Source: Gautieria morchelliformis (Eukaryota; Basidiomycota; Agaricomycetes; Gomphales; Gomphaceae). Taken from it: a stretch of 64,000 bases of DNA. The position numbers and the translations under genes are program-made. The notes under the pieces were generated by a model. It made no database searches. It saw only the letters and a program-made list of their open reading frames with translations, and was not told where the DNA came from. Shown here piece by piece: positions 1-10,500 of this stretch; position 1 is the stretch's first letter, and each line of letters opens with the position of its first letter. The stretch spans positions 1-64,000 of the forward strand of contig WHVA01000573.1 of NCBI GenBank assembly GCA_015179125.1, read 5' to 3'.

Positions 1-1973
1 CTCCTCTTATGCAATCCTCATGTTCCCATATATAGACAAGCGGCTGAGAGGCTCAGAGCTCAGGGACAGAATGGTGAGATCCGGGCTAGGCTCACGTACA
101 GGGAACACAGGGATCCTAGGAGGTATAATATCCCTACTGCGGATGAGATTGCGGTGGTTCTTCCTGGAAGGCACCATCCCTGAACCTAGGGATATTATTG
201 TCCAGCTCAAAGGTGGACTTTAAAGGGTATCCGATATGAATCCAAACTATGCCTCTCTTCACTATGTCTTGCTCTTTCCCAGGGGAGAGTTGGGGTGGCA
301 ACCTGGTATTCGCTATCGCCAATTACCAGACGGGCGTGAGCGAAGTGGGCGTGTCACCCAAATTCAGTTCCATTCCTATCGTCTCTTCCAGAGAACAGAA
401 GAACCTACAACACTCCTGCGGCTGGCAAATTATTCCAGCAGTACATTGTAGACTCTTGGGCCGCTGCAGAGCAAAGCAGGCTGTGGTGGATCAGGACAAA
501 TCAACACACTCTCCGTGCTGAGATGTATAACCAGATGATGGATGCCTTTCATCGCAATGACAATGACAGAGATCCAAACAACTTGGGCGCAAGATCCATT
601 CTGCCTGCCACATTTCAGGGGGGACACGGGACATGCAGAAAACCTGCAGAACTCTCTGGCCATTTCAAGGAAGCATGGTGTGGCGATCTCTTTATTACCA
701 TGACTGCCAATCCCAACTGGCAGGAGGTATTGGATGCATTGTTGCCTGGACAAACTCCTCAGGACAGGCCTGACCTGGTGTCGCGGGTGTTCCAGCTCAA
801 AAAGAAATACCTCATTGACTTGATCGTCAAGGAAAAGATTTTTGGGGAAACCGTCGCTCGCGTCCACACCATTGAATTCCAGAAAAGGGGACTCCCACAC
901 ATGCATATCTTATCTGGTTTGAAGAGATTCCAAGATCAGACATCCACATGAGGTGGATTCAATGATTTCGGCAGAGTTCCCTGATCCAGAGACTCAATCC
1001 TGTCCTCTACCGGTTGGTCTGTGAGCTGATGACACATGGTCCCTGTGGACAAATGAAACCAAACGCACCCTGCATGGAAAATGGCAAGTGCAAGAAAAAC
1101 TTCCCAAAGCCATTCTGTGAGGAGACCATTGTGAATGTAGATGGATATCCAAAATATCGTCGTCGCAATGATGGAAGGCTTCACAATGTCAGAGGTGACA
1201 TGCTGGACAACAGATGGGTTGTGCCATACTCTCCTCTGCTCTTGCTCAAACTTCGGTGTCACATCAACCTTGAATTCACCTTCAGTGTGAGGTGTGTCAA
1301 GTATATCCACAAGTATCTCTACAAGGGGCATGATCGGACCACGATGGAGTTTGGTGTCAACCATGATGAGATAAAGAAGTACCTGGACGCTCGCTATGTC
1401 AGTGCTCATGAGGCCTGTTGGAGGTTGCTGGAGCGGGAAATCCACACCCAGGTGCCTGCAGTCATGGCACTGCCAGTCCATGAAAAAGCCCAGCAATCAG
1501 TCGTTTTCAATCCTGATGCTGATCCGCTCACCATCATGAACAGGGTTGAGGGGTCAAAGACAGCGCTCATGGCTTACTTTGAGGCCAATGCTGCCTACCC
1601 TCATGCACGCAATGTGCTCTATGTGGATTTTCCTGAGCATTTTACCTGGAAAAAAGAGGAAAGGGTATGGACACCACGTCAAAGGGGATATAGCATTGGA
1701 CGCCTTCACTTTGCAAGCCCAAAATCAGGAGAGAGATTTTATTTGCGCACTCTCCTCACGGTGGTCAAGGGGGCCAGATCCTTTGAGGAGCTTAGGATGG
1801 TGGATGGCATACAATGTGCTACTTACAAGGAGGCCTGTCTTGCCAGGGGACTTCTGGAGGATGATCAGGAGTGGAGGTTGTGTCTCCAGGAAGCCAGTGG
1901 CATAAAAGCAGGCGCTCAGCTCAGACATCTCCTTTGCCACCATCCTTGGTCATTGCATTCCCTCACAACCTGA
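1..1973 (+). pseudogene. Helitron-1 Rep (HUH) region, frame-broken
   Basis: Encodes the replication-initiator half of the Helitron RepHel protein, which nicks and joins single strands during rolling-circle transposition. The HUH metal motif is visible as GLPHMHIL near 888-911. The two-tyrosine motif lies in the segment EIKKYLDARYVSAHEACW near 1367-1420. The reading frame shifts several times: the first 500 bases fall in different frames, and just after the HUH motif (about 912) one T is missing compared with the second Helitron, so translation leaves the Rep frame and resumes in another frame from about 1014. Between 1735 and 1975 the frame shifts again into the helicase part. Comparison with 17012-19383 supports reading these as decay rather than introns. 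Confidence 0.88.
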
Positions 1974-3649
1974 CAGACTATGGGACGCCTTCAAGGAGCA
2001 CATATGTGATGATCTCAGACATCGGCTCCAAGTCAGACACAATATCCAGGAAGCCATGGGATGATCAGGTCTATGATTTTGGCCTCTTTCTCTTGGATAA
2101 ACTCCTTCAGCGTAATGGAATGTCCTTGAGCAGCTTTAAAGATATGCCTCGGGTGGTAGGTGAGTGGGAGGTCCTGATTGGAAACAGGTTCATAGCTGAG
2201 CAGAGGGATTATGACCCTGTTCAAGAGAGGCAGATGGCTGAGGAGGAGGTTCCCAAGCTGAATGAGGGGCAAAGGTCTGTGCATGATCAGATATTACGGT
2301 CGGCACTGGACATAGATGCTCAGGGGAAACCTAATGGACAAATGTTTTTCGTCACTGGCTCAGGGGGCGCTGGGAAATCATTCACATGGAACACCCTAAT
2401 CCACTCCTGTAGAGTGGAGAGTCTCATTGTGCTTGCTGTAGCCTCATCTGCAATGGCTGCACTTATCCTCACTAATGGGACAACATCTCACAGCATGCTT
2501 GGAATTCCAATTCCTGTCCATGAGGGCTCTCTCTCCTCCATCAAAAAGAACTCTGACCAGGCTGATATGCTGAGACTGGCCAGGCTCATCATTTGGGATG
2601 AGGCTGCAATGCAGCATCGCCATGCCATAGAGGCCATTGACAGGACACTGAGGGATTTCCTTGACCAGCCTGCCAGACCCTTTGGTGGCATCACGGTTGC
2701 CTTTGGAGGTGACTTTCAGCAGACCCTCCCAATTGTCCCCAAAGGCTCCAAGGAGGATATCGTGGGAGCTACCCTTCAGAAGTCATATCTGTGGCCAAAG
2801 ATCAAGGTCCTCCATCTGACAGAGAACATGCGGGTGAGAAATGACCCTGACAGAGCCAGGTTTGCAGAATGGCTGCAGAATGTGGGTGAGGGAAAGGATC
2901 TCCCACTAGATCATACGTTCTCACTCCCTCCTCACATGGTTTGTCGCCCTGGAATTGCAGAGCTGATCCAGGAAATATACCCTGGCATTGGCAATGCAAT
3001 CCCTGCCCAGGACAATTATTTTTTAGAGCGGGCCATCCTCTGTCCCAGACATATTGAGGTCAATGAGATCAATTCCATGGTGTTGAGGCAGTTTCCAGGT
3101 GATGCTCAGGTCTTCCACTGTGCAGATTCTGTCAAGGAAACCGACTTTGCAGAGCAGTATCCTGTGGAGTATCTGAATTCCATAGAGATGGGCAGTCTTC
3201 CTCCTGCTCACTTGGAAGTCAAGCCTGGAGTGCCTCTGATGATGTTGCGCAATTTGGATAAGAAGCAAGAACTATGCAATGGGACAAGGTTGCGGTTGGT
3301 GAGGATGAGGAATAGAGTGTTGGAGGTCAGGATCATCTCAGGTCCACGTGCAGGAAATACTGCTTTCATCCCCAGGATCACCATTTCACCATCAGAGGGG
3401 GAATTACCATTTGTGCTGCAGAGGAGACAGTTTCCAGTGCATGTGGCATTTGCAATGACCATCAACAAGTCTCAGGGACAGTCTTTGGGTACGGTTGGGC
3501 TGGACCTGAGATATCCAGTGTTTGGACATGGTCAGTTGTATGTTGGTGTTTCAAGGGGAACAAGCTGGAACAAAGTGAAGGTCTTGCTTGAGGAGGGTTT
3601 GAACACAACCAACATTGTATATAAAGATGTATTACTTAGAGCTCCTTGA
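1871..3649 (+). CDS. Helitron-1 Pif1-like helicase part
   Basis: A 592-residue open frame. The first 130 residues are linker and not a natural start, because in a whole Helitron this part is continuous with Rep; the frame is open only because the break lies upstream. Superfamily 1B helicase motifs are in order: Walker A GSGGAGKS (about 2360-2383), Walker B IIWDEAAM (about 2587-2610), GGDFQQTLPI (about 2707-2736), AMTINKSQGQS (about 3454-3486) and YVGVSRG (about 3539-3559). In Helitrons this 5'-3' helicase unwinds the donor strand for Rep. The stop at 3647-3649 is about 160 bases from the element's 3' end, as usual. Function is inferred from family; the gene as a whole is broken upstream. Confidence 0.85.
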   Translation: MEVVSPGSQWHKSRRSAQTSPLPPSLVIAFPHNLTDYGTPSRSTYVMISDIGSKSDTISRKPWDDQVYDFGLFLLDKLLQRNGMSLSSFKDMPRVVGEWEVLIGNRFIAEQRDYDPVQERQMAEEEVPKLNEGQRSVHDQILRSALDIDAQGKPNGQMFFVTGSGGAGKSFTWNTLIHSCRVESLIVLAVASSAMAALILTNGTTSHSMLGIPIPVHEGSLSSIKKNSDQADMLRLARLIIWDEAAMQHRHAIEAIDRTLRDFLDQPARPFGGITVAFGGDFQQTLPIVPKGSKEDIVGATLQKSYLWPKIKVLHLTENMRVRNDPDRARFAEWLQNVGEGKDLPLDHTFSLPPHMVCRPGIAELIQEIYPGIGNAIPAQDNYFLERAILCPRHIEVNEINSMVLRQFPGDAQVFHCADSVKETDFAEQYPVEYLNSIEMGSLPPAHLEVKPGVPLMMLRNLDKKQELCNGTRLRLVRMRNRVLEVRIISGPRAGNTAFIPRITISPSEGELPFVLQRRQFPVHVAFAMTINKSQGQSLGTVGLDLRYPVFGHGQLYVGVSRGTSWNKVKVLLEEGLNTTNIVYKDVLLRAP

Positions 3650-3783
3650 TTTCTGATATCTACTTGATGCAAATTGATTACTTTGATTTTCCCCAATGCA
3701 CTTGACCTTACTGATATGTTAGACTTACCGATGCATTAGACTTACTGATGTGTTTGACCTTACTGACGCGTTTGACTTGCACC

Positions 3784-3811
3784 CCCGCGCAAAGCGCGGG
3801 TATCCACCTAG
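3784..3811 (+). other. Helitron-1 3' terminus (hairpin plus CTAG)
   Basis: CCCGCGC (3784-3790), loop AAA, GCGCGGG (3794-3800), then TATCCAC and CTAG at 3808-3811, followed by T. This is the canonical Helitron termination structure: a short GC hairpin about 7-12 bases before CTRR, with insertion between A and T. The related element at 22158 ends in almost the same sequence. Confidence 0.92.
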
Positions 3812-4735
3812 TTCCTATAGGTGAAAGCAGCACGGTGGGAGGTTGTGGGCGCGCTGACAAATGCTGACCAATGCTTGGTCATTAGTTTGTCAGCGGAGCG
3901 CGCGAGCCCCACCAGCGGTTTGTGCCACTCTTCCGGCTCCAGCGCTGCGCAGCGTTCTGGAGCGTGCGAGCGGCGCAGCCGCGAGCGGTTTAGGCCGGTC
4001 TGCCGGCTCAGGCGCTCAAAGCAGCGCTGCGCTGGCAGATCGCTGCGCAGCCAGCCGCTTTGCGCACTCCACCACCACCCTCCTCTCCTCTCCTCTCTGC
4101 CCACTACTAGATAGAATAAAAATTGCGTGAGAGTGAATTAATAGATAGCCTATATAGTGTAGTACACAAAAGATCTCTTCCCAGGGAGATCTCTGCAGTG
4201 AACTATTGGGGTTGACCTCTTCAGTGGGGCAGCTTTTTCTCTGCTAAGGAGCCAGGTAGTCATCCCAGGCTGCCTTAGAGGGAGCCACAATTGCATTGCA
4301 GTTCTTTCAGTGTTGACTTGCACTACTGGTGGCTGAAGAAGACATCTCCCCAGGACCAGGACCAGGACCAGGACCTTTTACTGGAATTATTCCAGTTGGA
4401 TAGCCGAAGAAGACTTGGATATTTTCATCAAAAAAATTTCCCATCCCTTCCTTGGTACATATATTTCTCTGTGGTCTGGTGTGAGCCATCTGACATTTTT
4501 TTATTTTATTTTTTTAAATAGAAATTAATAAATTCCCTGACTTTGCCTAACAAACAGACTCCCTGTCCCTTCCTTGGTATGTATGTATTTCTCTGTGGTC
4601 TGGTGTGAGCTGTCTGACATTGATTTAATTAGAAATTAATAAATTCCCCTGACTTTGCCCAAGAAAAATTAACAACAGCAGCATCTGCTTGCAAATGTAA
4701 GTTGAAGTGGGTAGCTTGATTGTTCCTCTACGCTT
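3812..4735. other. Spacer and probable Helitron 5' subterminal region
   Basis: No gene was found. 3880-4060 is GC-rich with short degenerate internal repeats (GCGAGCGGTTT-like). A run of four GGACCA-like units lies at about 4351-4376. A segment of about 110 bases is tandemly duplicated (about 4437-4545 and 4560-4660), both copies containing TTCCTTGGTA and GTCTGGTGTGAGC. The stretch from about 4096 probably belongs to the Helitron whose N-terminal gene starts at 4736, but no certain 5' TC terminus could be fixed. Confidence 0.5.
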
Positions 4736-5417
4736 ATGCCTGCATTTCTCAGGGATCCTTCTACTCCAGAGAGAAATCGTCAGCAGGAGCGTGAAAGGGC
4801 GAGGGAGGAGCAGGAGGGTCGTATGACGTCGCCTACTGATCGGAGAGCGCGCGCCCTTGCTGTGGCAGCTGCCAGAGCTCGGAACCAGCCACCCCCTCCA
4901 CCACCTCCTTTTGCCATCCCTCACCCTCCTCCTAGAAGCAATGTGGCTGATCCTTTTCAACAACCTGCTGCAGAGCCATTACGTCCTCCTGATCCCAGTC
5001 CTGGACAGCAGGTGGCAGCCCTTCGTGCTCAGTTAGCAGCCATCCCAGCAGCACAGCCCTTGAGAAGATACAGGCAGGAGCCGATACAGCCACCTCCTAA
5101 TCTTCCTGTGGTTGGTTCTGCAGGAATTGCACAGTTGCGTGCTCAGGCTGCTGAGCCAGCACAGCCCTTGAGAAGATACAGGCAGGAGCCAATACAGCCA
5201 CCTCCCAATCTTCCTGTGGTTGGTTCTGCAGGAATTGCACAGTTGCGTGCTCAGGCTGCTGAGCAGTCTGCTATATTGCAGCAATTGGGAAGGGGTAGAC
5301 AGGCAGCTAATCCTCCTGTAGTAGGTTCTGCAGGAGTGGCAGCATTGCGTGCTCAGGCCAATGCAATAAGACCAATGCCGCCGCTACTCCCTGCGCTTTT
5401 GCGGCCTCTTCAGCGAC
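4096..5417 (+). mobile_element. Helitron-3, 5' fragment
   Basis: From 4984 the DNA is homologous to 16519 onward in Helitron-2 (shared CCTCCTGATC-CAGTCC, then GGTTCTGCAGGA and repeated QLRAQA-coding units). The homology stops near 5417, where an inverted F-box fragment begins; no Rep or helicase follows. The left boundary is a guess, set at a TC upstream of ACTACTAGATAG in the AT-rich stretch after 4095. A 3' terminus downstream of 6060 was looked for and no convincing hairpin-CTRRT was found. Confidence 0.6.
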
Positions 5418-5623
5418 TCCACACTGCGAGGGTCTCACTTTCGGCGCTCAGGACTACGAGGTCCCTGTGCAGGGTCCATCGCGAAATCCCGTATGGTTAC
5501 CCCATATTCACATGTTCCCAGGTGTGCACAGGAGATCCATGTGCCGCCGAGGGCAGCCGCATGAACGCCAGTCCACGCGTCTTCATCGATGTTTCAATGC
5601 CGCGAGCCAGGACACCACCATGA
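4736..5623 (+). CDS. Chimeric frame: Helitron proline-rich N-terminus plus antisense F-box
   Basis: A 295-residue open frame starting MPAFLRDPSTPERNRQQERE. Residues 1-50 are charged (Arg/Glu-rich). Residues 50-90 are proline-rich with a run of seven prolines. Residues 105-225 contain repeats of a 36-residue unit (PLRRYRQEP...VVGSAGIAQLRAQA). This is the low-complexity leader that precedes Rep in this Helitron family. From about residue 228 (5418) the frame runs antisense through an inverted F-box gene fragment, so the last 67 residues are an accidental tail ending at 5623. It may be transcribed but is unlikely to have a conserved role as a whole. Confidence 0.5.
   Translation: MPAFLRDPSTPERNRQQERERAREEQEGRMTSPTDRRARALAVAAARARNQPPPPPPPFAIPHPPPRSNVADPFQQPAAEPLRPPDPSPGQQVAALRAQLAAIPAAQPLRRYRQEPIQPPPNLPVVGSAGIAQLRAQAAEPAQPLRRYRQEPIQPPPNLPVVGSAGIAQLRAQAAEQSAILQQLGRGRQAANPPVVGSAGVAALRAQANAIRPMPPLLPALLRPLQRLHTARVSLSALRTTRSLCRVHREIPYGYPIFTCSQVCTGDPCAAEGSRMNASPRVFIDVSMPRARTPP
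5053..5268 (+). repeat. 108-bp tandem repeat, two units
   Basis: ACAGCCCTTGAGAAG begins at 5053 and again at 5161. The two 108-bp units differ at only a few bases and encode the 36-residue proline-rich repeat. A diverged partial third unit follows (5312-5360). The length is a multiple of three, so the frame is kept. Confidence 0.85.
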
Positions 5624-6060
5624 AGCTCCCATAGGTGACCCTGAGGACAGTGGAGGAGGTGTTTCTGGCGGAAGTGAAGCTTGAAGGTCGGCCCAGCCTT
5701 GTTTGATAGTTTTGAGTTGAGCAAGTCGTTCAGGGATTGAACGCCGAGAATCCGTGTGTGCATCTTCAACACACCTGCAACAGCAAGCTCCATGCGATAC
5801 TGCAAGATCAACGCATCTCGGATCGTTTCATGAGAAACGCGACAAGTCTGCAAAATGTCAAGTACTTATAAGAAAGCTCCAGGTAGCTTGGACGTAGGAC
5901 AGTCATTACTCGCAAGCAATGTCATATGTCATATGTCCAGCTCATTGAAATGTGTATAAGAATTTCGTTGGGAAGAGCCCGCCGAACTACGTGACGCGCG
6001 GGCCTCAGATTTAGGGGATGACACTGGTAGAACGATGGGTAGTTTCTCCAGGGTTGATCT
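5418..6060 (-). pseudogene. F-box protein gene fragment, inverted copy
   Basis: Reading leftward from 6060, the segment matches 43925-44557 along its whole length with mostly single-base differences. It encodes the F-box motif LPNEILIHI (near 5961-5987) and, after an intron ending in TTTTGCAG, residues typical of basidiomycete F-box proteins (CRVSHETIRDALILQY, then MELAVAGVLKMHTRIL, and later HTWEHVNMG). From 5853 down to 5500 this copy reads through without the indels seen in the copy at 44 kb, so it is the less decayed of the two here. F-box proteins bind Skp1 and recruit targets to SCF ubiquitin ligases. The fragment stops abruptly at both ends: Helitron sequence on one side, unrelated DNA on the other. 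Confidence 0.82.
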
Positions 6061-7592
6061 ATGTGGCATACCATATACAGATATTCAATGATTGGTATCG
6101 CTATGGAGCATTGTATCTGGTTGGGTCATGAGTTCGTTGTCGTTGCATGGTCACGTCTGAGAGTTGGAGTGAATGTGGCTGGTATCGGACTAGCCGAACC
6201 CTTGTTTTTGTTACGGCATGTTCGGCAACCTTCTGCTTTGAACAGCGGAAAAAGGCACCGGCTACCATATAGGGAATCCAATTGGTGGCCTGTGCGCACG
6301 CCCCTTGGCGCCTAATGGTAGTATATAGGGCCCTCAACCCCGTTCAACTTTTCCTTACCACTCTGGCCTTTTGGTGAGTACCCGTAACAAGTTAAGCGAA
6401 GAAGTAAGAGCTAACCGTCGTACAGGCTTAGATCAAGTGTAGTATCTGTTCTTTTTAGTTTAACCACTAAAATGACCGCACCGCGGTCATCATTGGTTAG
6501 CCAATTTTTGCCGCCCTCGTCTCTCGACCTCTGCTTGCACGTGGGGGGACATGATGACCTTGCTATTGCAGTACCGGCTTGTGTCGTCAGGGGATTCTTA
6601 TTCACTTTTCTTTTTTACTGCTTTCGCCTCAACCATTCTTTCAATGGTCTGTTGCGGCTCAGTAAAATCGAAAGTGTTAACCATCTTTCATCGCTGTTTT
6701 TCTTCGGATTCGTCCCACTCTCGGCTGCGCGAGTATTGTGCTTAGAAAATATAAATCCATTAGAAACCAAACAGAAGCTGACATTGTTGTGTGCGCTGCG
6801 TGAGACAGTCTTTTAAAGACTCCGGGAGATCTGTGACGGAACAAGCGCTAGCTCCATGGACGGCTTGTCATCCGGATTGTGCAGACACTGACCTAGAATG
6901 GACAATGGACACCTTGTTCAGGGTCTATGACAACAAGTCACGTGGGTCCTAGCTCGCTCATCACCTGGGACAGGTAAATGATGTTATATTATGGATGGGA
7001 ATGCAGAGGCCCATCTATGGTGTCCAGGAAGGACAAGGTCTGTTTTCATTTTACGAAATGCAAATTTCAAATCGCTAATCGCAAATCAAAAATGACACTT
7101 AGCATTATGTAAAATCAACTAGTTTTGCAAAGCACTGGCCAACTCATGGGCATTGGACTGTTGAAGAACCTATGTGACAGGATCTCAGCCTCAGAATCAG
7201 CACCCTTTTAGCATATCTTTTTTCTGAATAACCTCATGCAGTGATATGGTGATACTATGATGAGTGTTCCAACCGGTCATGCGTCTTTTTCGTTCTCAGC
7301 AGCGCAACTGTTTCATTTGTCAGGATTGATAGCTGGGCTTGAGTCTCAGTTGTGAACGATACTTGGCTCTAAAGCCCAGGTGCCTCGCGCCTTGCACTTT
7401 GCCTGCTGCAGCTTATTTGGGGTGGACTAGGACTGACATTGCCATAGTATTTGGAATGCAGCCTGAAATGGTAAGCAGCGCCTGGGGATAACGCATCAGG
7501 CCCATGCATGGTTGCTCTCCCGATCTGAAAAGTATATTTTCATGTAAGTTTTCATTTATAGTGATTTCACATTCTGCTCACTGACGTTCACT
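6061..7592. other. Intergenic; promoter-like block and possible untranslated exon
   Basis: About 6310-6440 looks like a gene start on the plus strand: a TATATA box (6312-6317), a pyrimidine-rich stretch, and a well-formed intron from GTGAGT at 6373 to ACAG at 6424 with a CTAAC branch site. The following 114-residue frame (6472-6816, MTAPRSSLVSQFLPP) resembles no family I know, has an unremarkable hydrophobic middle and lacks an obvious continuation, so I do not call it a gene. 6820-7592 is ordinary AT-rich sequence before the kinase start codon. Confidence 0.35.
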
Positions 7593-10500
7593 ATGAAGTG
7601 CAACACATGTGGATCTGTCTTCCAGCTTTGTGAAGACATTCAAGGTGCCATGTGTTGTAGATGTACCAAGGTTAACGCCGCAACCCTTCCAGCTGAAAAG
7701 AAAAAAATATGGGTGCAGAGTATAGCTTGCGTGAAATTTATTTGGCTAGTCTGACTCAATACCTGCTTAGGAGATGCCACAGTGCGAGGGCTGTGGTGTT
7801 GTATATGCCCTTTTGCAGGGACTGCTCTGTGGCTTGTGCAAGTTGATTACATGTAAGATGCTTTCTTTTGCTGTCTTGATTCTCTTTACTAAGTTATCAA
7901 ACATCTCCTCAATTAGGTACAGAGCCAAAGGATAATTTGGTGACAGAGTCCAGTGTCACTAGCATGATGGACAGCATGCGTACTCACCAAACACAGGCAT
8001 CTCAGCACCACATAAATCATCCAAGCAAACAACCGCCTAATAAAGGCCTTCAAAATGCCACAGAAGCTGCTAGGTGTAATCAAGCCCAAAAAGTGTTGAG
8101 TCGTCTCAATACCATTTCACTACTTGGAAATCTGTGGGTCTATCCTGCCAATGGTGGTACAGCCAAAGTCGTGAGTTTGATATTTTACATCCTTTGTACT
8201 TTAACCTAAGACACATTCAGATTCAGCATCCAATGTCGAAGTATACAGGCATATCTAGCATTGCAGCTTCAGAAGCGCTCAATGCATTTACGCTGGAGTT
8301 ACTCTCTGCGTACAATGGCTTACAAGGGAATGAAATGCCAGGACATGGTAACCTCTCAGCCTTTATTACCTGGTATGTTAAACAGTTACTATCCTTGCTG
8401 AAGTCACCTGATTAAGTATGTTATATTGTAGTGAAAAACTCTGCTTTTCAGTTCAGAAAGATGCTAGCACTTTAAGTCCACTCAAACCAACCGGTAGCTT
8501 AGCAGATATGCATAGCCAATTGAGTCGGGACAATGAGTTGTCAACTAAGGATGTGAAATCAAATTCTATTACACTGCAAGCATATGTATGGCAGCCCAAG
8601 TCAAGGAAGCAAGGGAGAGAAGGTGTTGTGCATGTAGATCTCTCTGCCTTATTGTATTACTATTCTGATAGGGGCTTTCCGGGATATAGAGTGATGATGG
8701 CACTGACACAGATGATAACAATACCAAGGGAAAGATATTGGAGTACCAACATCAAAACGTCATATTATTGAACGTACTCATGAATCTCATGCGAGTGTGT
8801 CTTCTGTACAGCAAGTAGCTACAGTGTGAAGTAGTAGGATCACTCCCCGCAGTGTTAGCAGCCTGTCCGAATCCTCCCTCGGCTCAGTTCATTCAAACAA
8901 ATCTTTGAATATGGCACCAGCTGCATATGTCAGTGCATATCAACCAGCACTGGCAGGTCCTTCGTTGATACAACCTATGTCAACTCTTCGGTTTGATGCC
9001 TATCCTTTCCGACGCTCTACATGCACTACATGCGAGGACGGCGTTGTAGAATTCAACCACCACTCAGGCATAGAAATTATTTTAGTTGCCAAATGACTGG
9101 CCATGGCACAAGTACCAGGAGAGCCGCCAAGGTGGATATCTAGGTAAGGGACTAGAAAAATATGCATTCCAACTAAGTAATATGCTATAATCCACGATCC
9201 ATGAACTGATATATATTTACTATAGGGTAGAGATAAGGACACTGATGTTGCATTATTCCAAATGAACCCTGGATGGTCTAAGTGGCCCGTATCAGAAGAG
9301 GACAATGAACAGCTTCTTCTTCAAGGGCTAATTGCGTTGACAACTGCAGATTATTTTATGCAGAGCTTTCATTGCCATGCAATCCATTACAGCGTGTACT
9401 TGCCAAGTATGCTAATGCATGTCTCTGTTTGTTTTAAGAATACTAAGTACTAGGGTTCCAGGTTTGCAGTTTAATTCCAAGGGGGCATTCCTCGGTGTAG
9501 TTGAGACAGGAAAGATATCTCCACACCCGGAGGTCGGACCTGATCATCGTACCTTATCAAATTATACTTTCCTTGCCACACCTCTGCTTCCAGGCGACCA
9601 TAGAGACTTACACAAATATTCCGGCTCACTTGTAGTTGGACATAATGGTAACACTGGGATTGATGCTGCAATAGATGCTTTTGCACACCATGTCGTTGTT
9701 GATAGTAGCAGATCGGTGCTAGTCTGCAATCTTCAAGGTATATTGACAATATAACAGAGTATATTAGTTTGTAGTATATATTATGTACAATAATATGAGA
9801 TTATCGTACAATAATATTGCTGCCCAGGGAAATAATCTTTCCCACAGTTATTAGATGCACGTGACTGCCGCGTGTTTAGGACCATATATTCCGAACACGC
9901 TGCTCCATCCTCGCTGCTCTCCTTATGCGTTCTGTCAACTTCCACCAGTGAAAGACCCTTCTTGCCACTGTTGTGCCCCTCATCCTCCTGCAACAACGTA
10001 CTCCTGGCTCTGGAATTCACCCCTCTGGCACCACAACCGCTGAACAGACCGATGACCTGACCCCTGACGACACACTCTCCATCTCAGTCGTCTGCAGTTC
10101 TTTGCCCAAAGTGGTCCCACACCCTGAACAGGGGGGCGAGCGGATAACGCTGGAGTACCTCCGGCAGATGAGTGAGGCCGAGTGCATCTGGAGGTTCAGG
10201 TGAGTATACACTACATGTGAACGCTTGAACAAACTCACAAAAACCACATTAGGTTTACAGTAGGGGTACTTCAGCTCCTTGCAGATCTTTTGCAGCTCCC
10301 GACACCTCTCATCACAGCCGCCGGGAGCCGCACAAGTGCCCTTGAGGCGATCTCACTTCTTTGTGCACGCCTGCGGAGCCCAGAGGACCAGTGGTCCTTA
10401 TCCACAAAGTACCACCGTCCTCAGTCCACTATCTCCCAAATCACCAACGAGGCGGCCTCTTTCATCGATGCCCGGTGAGGATTTCTCCTTGACTGGGACC

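Larger units (their letters stand above)
1..3811 (+). mobile_element. Helitron-1 (3' portion; left end outside window)
   Basis: Rolling-circle DNA transposon. It carries, in order, the Helitron N-terminal region, an HUH/Y2 replication-initiator (Rep) region and a Pif1-type helicase, and ends in a classic Helitron 3' terminus: a 7-bp GC hairpin, seven bases, then CTAG followed by T. The window opens inside the N-terminal region, so the 5' end is not visible. It is closely related to the element at 16519-22158, with long stretches of near-identical DNA. Its Rep part is frame-broken while its helicase part is open, so it is probably not autonomous now. Confidence 0.93.

Noticed and set aside
6472-6816. 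114-residue frame after a promoter-like block
   Set aside because: No family resemblance, no clear next exon, and the hydrophobic middle is explained by T-rich composition.
7110-7122. CTAGT as a 3' end for the Helitron/F-box chimera
   Set aside because: No hairpin lies within 10-15 bases upstream; a weaker CATTT/AAATG stem before CTAAT at about 7074 is too short.
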